Of a stretch of DNA of 64,000 nt, positions 35,290 through 42,981 are shown piece after piece (position 1 is the first letter of the stretch; every line of letters begins with the position of its first letter). The translations under genes and the position numbers were made by a program. The stretch lies in contig NZ_CAMTIA010000012.1 of NCBI RefSeq assembly GCF_947072475.1, forward strand, positions 1 to 64,000, given 5' to 3'. Below the pieces are notes generated by a model. The model was given only the letters and a program-made list of their open reading frames with translations. It was not told the origin of the DNA and made no database searches. The DNA comes from an uncultured Deefgea sp. Its GTDB lineage: Bacteria > Pseudomonadota > Gammaproteobacteria > Burkholderiales > Chitinibacteraceae.

Positions 35290-35628
35290 ATGGAACTCAT
35301 TACCCGCCACCAGCACAACACGCAAACCATCATTACTTTTAACACCACCAGTCTAGATGCCAGTAACGCCGACACCTTTCGCAAACAAATCCGAGCATCT
35401 TTAGAATCATCTACAAAGATTGCCATCGATATGTCGTCGCTCTCCTTTGTCGACAGCTCAGGATTGGGCGCGCTCTTGTCCTGTTTACGCTATTGCACCG
35501 AACAAGGCAGCAGTTTTGCGCTCTATGGTTTGCAACGCCCAGTCTCCGCGCTTTTTGAATTAATGCGAATGCATCGTGTGTTCCAAGTCTTTAATTCACT
35601 CGACGAAATCGCAGGAGTTCAAGCATGA
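35290..35628 (+). CDS. STAS-domain protein (anti-sigma factor antagonist type)
   Basis: 112 residues forming a lone STAS domain: IITFNTTSLDASNADTFR, then KIAIDMSSLSFVDSSGLGALLS, with the phosphorylatable Ser (Ser56/57) of SpoIIAA/RsbV-type proteins. Such proteins switch partners when a kinase phosphorylates and a PP2C phosphatase dephosphorylates that Ser; a matching enzyme lies at 42982-45009. The ATG at 35290 has GGAG at nine bases; in-frame ATGs at 35275 and 35281 are less well placed. Its stop overlaps the nucleotidyltransferase gene start by four bases, tying it to the polysaccharide genes. Confidence 0.9.
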   Translation: MELITRHQHNTQTIITFNTTSLDASNADTFRKQIRASLESSTKIAIDMSSLSFVDSSGLGALLSCLRYCTEQGSSFALYGLQRPVSALFELMRMHRVFQVFNSLDEIAGVQA

Positions 35629-36812
35629 AAGCCCTGATCTTAGCGGCAGGCAAAGGCACTCGCTTAATGCCACTGAGCCGTGATTGCCCCAAGCCCATGC
35701 TGTCGATCTTGGATCGCCCCGTGATCGAGTGCCTGATCGAGCAGCTGGCCAAGCATGGCGTGACTCAAATCATTATCAACACCAGCTATTTAGCCAAAGA
35801 AATCGAAAGCTATTTCACCAGTGGGCGCCGTTTTGGCGTTGAGTTGGCTTTTAGTTACGAAGGATTTGAGCAAGACGGTGAACTCCACGACAGACCGCTA
35901 GGTTCTGCTGCGACCATTCGACAAATCCAGCAACACTCGGGATTTTTTGATGATACTTTCTTAGTGCTCTGTGGCGATGCACTGATTGATTTAGATTTAA
36001 CCGCACTCATTGCAGCCCACCACCAAGCGGGGGCCTTGGCGACCTTGGCTCTGGCTCAAGTGCCGGCAGAAAAGCTCTGCCAATATGGCGTTGCGCTATT
36101 GGACGATACCGGCCGAATTATGGCTTTTCAAGAAAAGCCCAAACTGGGCGAAGCCAAAAGCGACCTGGTCAATACTGGGGTGTATGTCTTTGAACCCGAT
36201 ATATTGAAATACATTCCGAGCGATACCCCATATGACCTAGGATCGGATGTTTTTCCACAATTGGCGCGTGAAGGTGCGGCATTGTATGGCGTAGAAATCC
36301 CATTCAATTGGATCGATATTGGCCGAGTGGCCGATTATTACGCGGTGCAAATGGCGGCAATTTGCGGTGATGTCCCCGCGATTTCTCGCCCAGGCATCGA
36401 AATTGCGCCGGGCATTTTCGTTGGCGCCAATACCCGATTCGACCCACGCCGCTGTCATGTACAAGCGCCGATGGTGATTGCCGACAGTGTCACCATCGAA
36501 GATGGTGCAACGCTGATTGGCCCACTGTGGATTGGGCGCGGGTCTTATATTGAATCGGGCGTTCACATCGAGCGTAGTTTAGTTTTTGATTACACCCGAG
36601 TCGGTCGTCAAGCTGCATTAATTGAAATGCTCGCCAGTGGCCGCTGGTGCGCTGGCAAAGATGGGATCACCATCGATCCCGTCGTCAGCGACATTCCTTG
36701 GATTCTTGCCGATAGCCGAACCAAACTACCGTCTATTTACAATCGCGAGCAGCATTTTTTAGCACAACTGAATCAATTTGAACCGTTAGAAATGGGTCAA
36801 CGAACGTCATGA
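35625..36812 (+). CDS. sugar-phosphate nucleotidyltransferase with beta-helix tail
   Basis: 395 residues. The catalytic domain (1-235) starts MKALILAAGKGTRLMPLSRDCPKPML, the nucleotide-binding signature of mannose-1-phosphate guanylyltransferase and glucose-1-phosphate thymidylyl/uridylyltransferases. A beta-helix part follows (FVGANTRFDPRR ... IEDGATLIGPLWIGRGSYIESGVHI). It makes an NDP-sugar for the locus; GDP-mannose is a reasonable but unproven guess. Four-base overlaps join it to the genes on both sides. Confidence 0.92.
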   Translation: MKALILAAGKGTRLMPLSRDCPKPMLSILDRPVIECLIEQLAKHGVTQIIINTSYLAKEIESYFTSGRRFGVELAFSYEGFEQDGELHDRPLGSAATIRQIQQHSGFFDDTFLVLCGDALIDLDLTALIAAHHQAGALATLALAQVPAEKLCQYGVALLDDTGRIMAFQEKPKLGEAKSDLVNTGVYVFEPDILKYIPSDTPYDLGSDVFPQLAREGAALYGVEIPFNWIDIGRVADYYAVQMAAICGDVPAISRPGIEIAPGIFVGANTRFDPRRCHVQAPMVIADSVTIEDGATLIGPLWIGRGSYIESGVHIERSLVFDYTRVGRQAALIEMLASGRWCAGKDGITIDPVVSDIPWILADSRTKLPSIYNREQHFLAQLNQFEPLEMGQRTS

Positions 36813-39052
36813 CTCTCCTTGCCGCCAGTGCAGGTATTGGCATCAAACCATTGGTGAGTTTGCGTCAGCACCCCAAAATCGCAGTTTGCGCTGCGCTACT
36901 CACTTTATTGGCTGCCCTACCGATAGTGTGGATAAAAGGTCAATCTTTTTACGAAGCTGAATCGGTGATTCAAATCGCGCCGCGTTATATGAAAACGCTC
37001 AAAGACGATAATGAGCTCGACTTTCAATCCAATTCACAATATCGCCAATTTGTGCAGCAACAAAGCAATACCATCCAGCGTTACGACATCCTGCGCGATG
37101 GCATACGGCTTGCCAATCAAAACCACCAAACACAAGCTTCAAGCCCAACAAATACAAATCAATTGCAATTAGATTACGCCATTGGCGGTTCAAAAATCAC
37201 ACACGCTCCTGCACAGCCACAAAAGACTTCGCTGTGGCAACGCCCCAATGAGAGCGAGCGTCACGCCGTAGAGCGACTACGTAATCTCTTACAAGTTTCT
37301 GCCGTTCCAGACACCTATATGGTACGCATTGGCTTGTCTGGCAAAAACAAAGCCGAACTGGCTCCGATTATAAATGCCGTCGTGAGCATTTATTTAGAAC
37401 GGGTTCGCGATGAACAAGTGTTTGGCAAAGACGAGCGAATTGCGCAATTACAAAAACGCCAAGACCTTTTACTCACGCAGATTGATGAAAAAGCCGAGCG
37501 GCGCAACACCATTGCGGGCGATTTGGGTATAGCAACCTTTTCCGAAGAAGCGGGTAATCCTTACGATAAAGCCATCGAACGACTACGCGAAGCCTTGGCC
37601 GATGCCAAGATCAAACGTTTTTCAGCCGCGGCAAATGAAAAAGCCTTTCTGACGCATGGCGATACCGATCCCGGTGTTAGATCCATTTTAGAAAGTGTGT
37701 CAGTGGACCCAGGCCTAAATAGCCTAAAAGCCAGCCTAAATAATCGAAGGGCAACTTTAGTATCTGGCATGGCGGGACTCACCCCACAACACCCTGGCTA
37801 TCAACAAAATAAAATCGAACTAGCGGAAATTGATGCTGAAATTCGCCAACAGTCTGAAAAAATCACCAGCGAAGTACGTCGCAATCTACAAAGCAGATTT
37901 AGCACCGCGTCGACCCAAAGCGCTCAATTAGAGGCAGATTTACAGCGTGAGCTCACCGAGCAAGAAAAATCCCGTGGCCACTTCGCAACGCTGTTTAAAG
38001 AAGCGCAAAATTTATCCGCCGATGTCACGCAAATTCGTAAAGAACTGGATGCCATCCAAGAACGCTTGAATTTCTTCGCCGCCGAAACCAGCGCCTTGGG
38101 TTTTGTACGTTTAGTTAGCACCGCGATGACGCCAGAAACACCACTGGGCGTTGGCAAAACCAAATTACTACTCATGGCAATTATTGCATCGCTGGCTGCA
38201 GGCCTTTTATTGCCAATCGTTTACGATTTAATGGATCGACGCATTCATACCCCCAATGATGTGGTGAGCGGCTTTGGTTTTGCGCCGGTAGGCTGGTTGA
38301 TTCATGCCAAAGATGCAGACAGTCATTTATTTCGTACCGATCAATTACGTCGCTTAGCCAGCGCCTTGATTCGTGAGCAAGACCGCAGCCAATTACGTAT
38401 TTTTGGGCTCACGGCTTTGCAGCCACAAGGTGGCGCGTCAACGATTGTATTCGATTTGCAGCAAACCTTTGCCGAGATGGGTTTACCGGCGATTGCCGTT
38501 GAAGCCAATGCATTTAGTCGAGACGCGCGCTTTGCGAACGCCATGCAATATGACTTAAGCGATGGCCCACCAACCGCACTCCCCCCCAGCACCCATTTAC
38601 TGCATTTAACGGGCAATGACCGACATATTCACGCCATCGATCGACTTGGGGAGACATTGCAATATTTGGCCCAAACCTATCGATTTGTACTGGTCGATTT
38701 GCCGCCACTCTTAGTCAGCGGCGATGCTGAATTGGCCTTACGAGCCACACCGGCGGTGATCGCGATTGTTGAAGCAGAGGCACAAGGTCGAGGCGAAGTT
38801 GCGCGTGCGGCAAGGGTGTTGCAAGGCATCGACCCGGCTTCAATTGGTGTGATTGTGAATCAAGTTCGACCCTTAGACGGCGGTGGCTATGTCAATGATT
38901 TAATGGAAGAATTCATTAGCGGACGCAAGCAACGATCAGCAGGGCTGCTACTACAAATAGCTCAGACCTTTAAAATCTTGTTGAAAACCGCGCTCGGCTT
39001 GCCGCGCGATCTTCAGCAACGTATCAAAACCCTATTGCGGAGCACATCATGA
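36809..39052 (+). CDS. Wzz/GumC-like chain-length protein with degenerate BY-kinase domain
   Basis: A 747-residue inner-membrane protein: membrane segment 23-43, Wzz domain, long periplasmic coiled-coil region (about 200-420, rich in RDEQ and SAQLEADLQRELTEQ), second membrane segment 448-470, then a cytoplasmic ATPase-like domain. The Walker A position reads LQPQGGASTIVFD, without the Lys of GxxxGK(S/T), while a Walker B-like FVLVDLPPLL remains. No C-terminal tyrosine cluster is seen. It probably sets chain length and couples polymerisation to export without being an active tyrosine kinase. Overlaps both neighbours by four bases. Confidence 0.88.
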   Translation: MTLLAASAGIGIKPLVSLRQHPKIAVCAALLTLLAALPIVWIKGQSFYEAESVIQIAPRYMKTLKDDNELDFQSNSQYRQFVQQQSNTIQRYDILRDGIRLANQNHQTQASSPTNTNQLQLDYAIGGSKITHAPAQPQKTSLWQRPNESERHAVERLRNLLQVSAVPDTYMVRIGLSGKNKAELAPIINAVVSIYLERVRDEQVFGKDERIAQLQKRQDLLLTQIDEKAERRNTIAGDLGIATFSEEAGNPYDKAIERLREALADAKIKRFSAAANEKAFLTHGDTDPGVRSILESVSVDPGLNSLKASLNNRRATLVSGMAGLTPQHPGYQQNKIELAEIDAEIRQQSEKITSEVRRNLQSRFSTASTQSAQLEADLQRELTEQEKSRGHFATLFKEAQNLSADVTQIRKELDAIQERLNFFAAETSALGFVRLVSTAMTPETPLGVGKTKLLLMAIIASLAAGLLLPIVYDLMDRRIHTPNDVVSGFGFAPVGWLIHAKDADSHLFRTDQLRRLASALIREQDRSQLRIFGLTALQPQGGASTIVFDLQQTFAEMGLPAIAVEANAFSRDARFANAMQYDLSDGPPTALPPSTHLLHLTGNDRHIHAIDRLGETLQYLAQTYRFVLVDLPPLLVSGDAELALRATPAVIAIVEAEAQGRGEVARAARVLQGIDPASIGVIVNQVRPLDGGGYVNDLMEEFISGRKQRSAGLLLQIAQTFKILLKTALGLPRDLQQRIKTLLRSTS

Positions 39053-39774
39053 ACCTTGTCGATATTGTGACTCGAATTTATGTCATCAATTTACCTGAGC
39101 GAGTAGATAGAAAAAAAGAAATTCAATACGCGCTTAGCAACCTGGGTATTGAATGGCAAGCCAATAAAGTCATGTGCTGGCCAGCAATACGTCCAAATAA
39201 CAGCAATGGCTACCCATCTATCGGTGCCTATGGTTGTTTTTTAAGCCACCTTGCTGCTTTACAAGACGCTCAACGAGCAGAGCAGGGCTGGGTGCTTATT
39301 TTAGAGGACGATGCCATTTTTACCCCCGCCTTTACCACGCAATTACCCGCAATCGCGCAATTACTCGCCAGTGAACAGGCCGATCTAATTTATCTTGGGC
39401 ATTGCCAAGTGATCGGCGACACCAAACCTGAGCTCGGACTAAGTTTAACGACACAAGCCATCGTCGGCGCTCATGCCTATTTAGTTCGAATTGAGTATTT
39501 ATCGACGCTATTACCCTATCTCGAAGGCTGCCTCTCTCGCCCAGCTGGAGACCCCATGGGCGGACGATTGCATTACGATGGTGCGCTCAGCTTATTTCGA
39601 CAATTTAACCCCAGCTGCCGCACTTGGATTGCGCAACCTAGCCTGATAGAACAACGCTTTTCCCGTAGCGACATTCAAGCACATAAGTGGTATGACCGTT
39701 GGCCTATCCTAAGCCAATGCGCAGCATGGGCTAGAAAAATCAAACAAGCCAAACGAGACATCATCTCGCTTTGA
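39049..39774 (+). CDS. GT25-family glycosyltransferase
   Basis: 241 residues with YVINLPERVDRKKEIQYAL at the start, GAYGCFLSHLAAL, and the donor-site acidic motif LILEDDAIF near residue 84, all hallmarks of LPS-type GT25 enzymes (LgtB/LpsA group, often galactosyltransferases). The ATG overlaps the Wzz-like gene. A 148-base spacer without genes follows. The sugar is not predictable. Confidence 0.88.
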   Translation: MNLVDIVTRIYVINLPERVDRKKEIQYALSNLGIEWQANKVMCWPAIRPNNSNGYPSIGAYGCFLSHLAALQDAQRAEQGWVLILEDDAIFTPAFTTQLPAIAQLLASEQADLIYLGHCQVIGDTKPELGLSLTTQAIVGAHAYLVRIEYLSTLLPYLEGCLSRPAGDPMGGRLHYDGALSLFRQFNPSCRTWIAQPSLIEQRFSRSDIQAHKWYDRWPILSQCAAWARKIKQAKRDIISL

Positions 39775-39922
39775 GTGAGCTGGCGACGTCATAGCGCGGC
39801 CTGCATTCAGGCTACTTTTAAAACGCACACTGCCCGCAATTCGCACTGTTTACACTCTTGCCATCATTGCACTGCGTCGTTCAGCTTTAATAAAGCCATC
39901 ACCCCCCTATAGCAGACGCATC

Positions 39923-41431
39923 ATGAGCAGCAATTTTCATCGCGTGGCACTCGAAAGCATGATGGCTCGCCTACTGTACCTGATCAGTCGTTTGGCTTTA
40001 CCACCGCTGGTGCTCAATTACGTGGGTTTAGCCGAGTATGGCCTATGGTCCATCGCCTTTGTATTGGTCGGCTACCTGGGTCTCTCTGTGTCGGGGCTCG
40101 CCACCGTTTATGTGCGTGAAATTGCTTTAGCGCATGATCGCAACGATGCGCTGTATGCCAGCAAAATGCTGAGTACTGGCGTGGCTTTGGCGCTGTTAAT
40201 TGGTGGAATTTTCTGCGCTCTGGTCGCCATGTTTATGCCGATCATCATAAGCTGGTTCAAAATCGAGCCCCAACTCAATACCTTGGCAGGGCATTTGTTA
40301 TTACTGACTTGCTTGATTTTTCTGGCTGACTTGACCTTAGGCGCATGGGGCTATGTTTTAAACGGCCTCAAACTCATTCATGAGCAACAACGCATCTGGG
40401 TGGCCAGTTTTATTTTGGAATGGGGTATTGCTGCGGCCCTTTTAGCATTAGGCCAAGGGATTAATGCTTTATTGTGGGCCTTTTTATTGCGTTATGTGCT
40501 CTCCATTTCGCTGTCTTGGTGGCGTGTAAAACACGCATGGCCAGCACTGACGCTACACCCCAAATATGTTTCTAAATTACATTTACAACCCTTTTTAAAT
40601 TTAGGGCTACGCGCCCAATTGAGTGACACTTGGGCGATTTTATTGCATTCAGCCGATCGAATGCTGGCCGGTTTAAACTTTGGGGCGGCCACCGCAGGCT
40701 TAATGGATTTAGGCAGTAAATTACCCTCAACCGCCACCTCAATAACCTCCGGAATCAGCCAAGCACTACTCCCTCATGCTGCCAGCCTAGATGCTGCTGC
40801 CTTAAGCCAACTGTATCAACAAGCGCAGCGCTTAGCGCTGTTCTCTTTACTGAGTTTAATGCCGCTATTGGTTGCAACGGCACCGGCTTTAAATATGGCG
40901 TGGTTAGGCCCACGTGCTGAGCTAGCACAGATTGTCACGATTTTATTATGGGTCACACCGGCATGGCATTTGCACATCCAAACTGGGCCAGCCTCTAGTG
41001 CGCTGCGCGGCCAAGGACAGACCCAACTCGAATTTTTTTATCATGCCTTGCGTACTTTGGTATTTATTGTTTGCTTACAAGCCAATAGCTTTTTCGAGTT
41101 TCTGCAAATTCTCTGTATCGGCCGCTGTATCGCTGCCGTGATTTACTTAACCCTCGCCAGTCAAGCTTTACAATTTTCACCTTGGCATTTATGGCGGGAA
41201 ATTTTGCAGCCCTTAGCACTGAACTATGCCCTAGCCTATGGTTTTGTTCATTTCTGGCCATGGCAATTGACCGATCGTGGCAGTGCCTTACTTGAGCTGA
41301 TCATTGCGGGCACGGTTTTTTTCTGCATACAGTTTGGGCTAGCATGGCGGTTTATTTTGCGCCAAGACGAAAAAATCGGCTTAAAGCGTGCATTGCACTT
41401 AACGCGCTCTGTTGAGGTTTATCATGCTTAA
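39923..41431 (+). CDS. polysaccharide flippase (Wzx/MATE-like)
   Basis: 502 residues with about twelve to fourteen hydrophobic segments and the N-terminal pattern of the MVF/polysaccharide-transporter family (LEYGLWSIAF-like AEYGLWSIAFVLVGYLGLSVSGL). It would turn lipid-linked repeat units to the periplasmic side, upstream of the Wzy-like polymerase. It ends eight bases inside the next gene (outer-membrane export lipoprotein). Confidence 0.88.
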   Translation: MSSNFHRVALESMMARLLYLISRLALPPLVLNYVGLAEYGLWSIAFVLVGYLGLSVSGLATVYVREIALAHDRNDALYASKMLSTGVALALLIGGIFCALVAMFMPIIISWFKIEPQLNTLAGHLLLLTCLIFLADLTLGAWGYVLNGLKLIHEQQRIWVASFILEWGIAAALLALGQGINALLWAFLLRYVLSISLSWWRVKHAWPALTLHPKYVSKLHLQPFLNLGLRAQLSDTWAILLHSADRMLAGLNFGAATAGLMDLGSKLPSTATSITSGISQALLPHAASLDAAALSQLYQQAQRLALFSLLSLMPLLVATAPALNMAWLGPRAELAQIVTILLWVTPAWHLHIQTGPASSALRGQGQTQLEFFYHALRTLVFIVCLQANSFFEFLQILCIGRCIAAVIYLTLASQALQFSPWHLWREILQPLALNYALAYGFVHFWPWQLTDRGSALLELIIAGTVFFCIQFGLAWRFILRQDEKIGLKRALHLTRSVEVYHA

Positions 41432-42413
41432 AATCACGCTATGTATTGCCACAATCAGCTTATTAATCAATGGCTGCAGCAGCATACCCGACAGTTTGCC
41501 AGTAAATAATCAGGTTTTTCAACCAGCACAAAAATCCGAACAAATCGATTATGCCAGTCCGGAACTGCTGGCCGAACTCGACGTGACGGGAGAGCCGATT
41601 TATCGCCTTGCAGAAGGCGATCAATTACAAGTCACGGTCTGGAATCACCCCGAACTATCCGGCAAACAATTACTCGGTCCCGATGGCCAAATGAGTTTGC
41701 CACTCACCGGAACATTGCGATTAGCCGGAGAGACTCGAGAGTCCGCAGCGAGCCGGATTCATGCTGCCTTGCAAGTTTTTCTTAAAAAACCAGCGGTATT
41801 TGTCGGCGTTGAACAATATGCGGGTAACCGTGTCACCGTTTTAGGCCGAGTGCAAAATCCAGGCGTACAGCAATTTGATCGTCCGCCCTCTTTACTTGAA
41901 ACCCTTGCTCGGGCGGGGGCCTTACCGGTGATCGATAAGCAAGCGACCTTAACCCGCGTCGCTATTTTTAGAGGTCGTGATCGCATTATTTGGGTCGACT
42001 TAAAAAAACTACTCAATCGAGGACAGCTCGCTTACAACATCAAATTACAAGCCAATGATTTAGTGTATATCCCCGATTCGTTTGACACCTTGGTGTATGT
42101 GCTGGGCGCCGTGCATAAACCTGGAGCCTATCGACTTACCCCTGATATGTCCTTAATGGATGCCTTGTCTCAAGCGGGTGGCCCAAATGACGATGCCGCA
42201 GACGAAAAAATCGCCATTTATCGCCCTAGCCAACAAGCCAGTAATCCAACCCCATTATTGAGCTTAATGACACGCGCCCAAATGGTTAATTTTTCCTTAG
42301 AAGAAGGCGACATCATTTTTGTACCTAAGAGTGGCATTGCCCAGGCCGGTTATGTAATCCGGCAATTAATCCCTGGATTATCCATACTGACCCTAGGACT
42401 GGGCGCACTGTAA
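41424..42413 (+). CDS. Wza-like outer-membrane polysaccharide export lipoprotein
   Basis: 329 residues. A lipoprotein signal ends at LLINGC (Cys near residue 18). The Poly_export domain follows (YRLAEGDQLQVTVWNHPELSGKQLLGPDG), then two SLBB domains (VTVLGRVQNPGVQQFDRPPSLLETLARAGAL; VYVLGAVHKPGAYRLTPDMSLMDALSQAGG). It forms the outer-membrane channel of Wzx/Wzy-type export. The ATG at 41424 is chosen because it gives a compact signal peptide; an in-frame start at 41412 adds four residues. Confidence 0.93.
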   Translation: MLKITLCIATISLLINGCSSIPDSLPVNNQVFQPAQKSEQIDYASPELLAELDVTGEPIYRLAEGDQLQVTVWNHPELSGKQLLGPDGQMSLPLTGTLRLAGETRESAASRIHAALQVFLKKPAVFVGVEQYAGNRVTVLGRVQNPGVQQFDRPPSLLETLARAGALPVIDKQATLTRVAIFRGRDRIIWVDLKKLLNRGQLAYNIKLQANDLVYIPDSFDTLVYVLGAVHKPGAYRLTPDMSLMDALSQAGGPNDDAADEKIAIYRPSQQASNPTPLLSLMTRAQMVNFSLEEGDIIFVPKSGIAQAGYVIRQLIPGLSILTLGLGAL

Positions 42414-42433
42414 GCTAGCAAAGGAGAACCGCC

Positions 42434-42976
42434 ATGTATGGCATTGTCAATAAAGCACTCGAAGAGATGGTTTGTAGCCAATACGGGCCGCAGATTTGGG
42501 AAAATATCCTGCGACAAGCCGATCTCAATGATGAAATATTTTTGTCCCATAATTGTTACCCCGACGAAATCACTTACCGCCTCGTCGGCGCGACTTGTGC
42601 CATAACAGGGAGAGAGGCCGCGCCCTTACTGGAGGATTTTGGCCGTCATTGGGTACTGGAGACTGGCCGGCGCAGCTACGGTGGTTTGCTTGAGGCTGGC
42701 GGGCGAAACTTAAGCGATTTTTTGCTCAGTCTGCCCAATTTTCATGCGCGCGTGCGATTGATCTACCCACAATTAAATCCGCCAGAATTTAATTGTGAGG
42801 TGATCGGCCCCGGTCAGATCAAGGTGCGTTATTTCTCAACTCGTCCAGGTCTAGCGCATTTTGTGATTGGTTTACTCGACGGCTTAGGCACTTTGTTTGC
42901 AACCAAGGTCAGCGTTGAACAAATCAAAGTCCGTGAGCGCCAAGATGATTACGATGAATTTCTTGTGCAGTGGTAG
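42434..42976 (+). CDS. H-NOX heme nitric-oxide sensor
   Basis: 180 residues, a full H-NOX domain from MYGIVNKALEEMV. The proximal heme ligand is His104 in LPNFHARV, and the heme-propionate clamp Y-x-S-x-R is Tyr133, Ser135, Arg137 in RYFSTRPG. H-NOX proteins bind NO (some O2) and modulate a neighbouring signalling enzyme. Here the next gene, six bases downstream, carries the matching HNOBA domain, so the two almost certainly work together. An AAGGAG-like site (AAAGGAGAA) precedes the ATG. Confidence 0.95.
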   Translation: MYGIVNKALEEMVCSQYGPQIWENILRQADLNDEIFLSHNCYPDEITYRLVGATCAITGREAAPLLEDFGRHWVLETGRRSYGGLLEAGGRNLSDFLLSLPNFHARVRLIYPQLNPPEFNCEVIGPGQIKVRYFSTRPGLAHFVIGLLDGLGTLFATKVSVEQIKVRERQDDYDEFLVQW

Positions 42977-42981
42977 TCATC

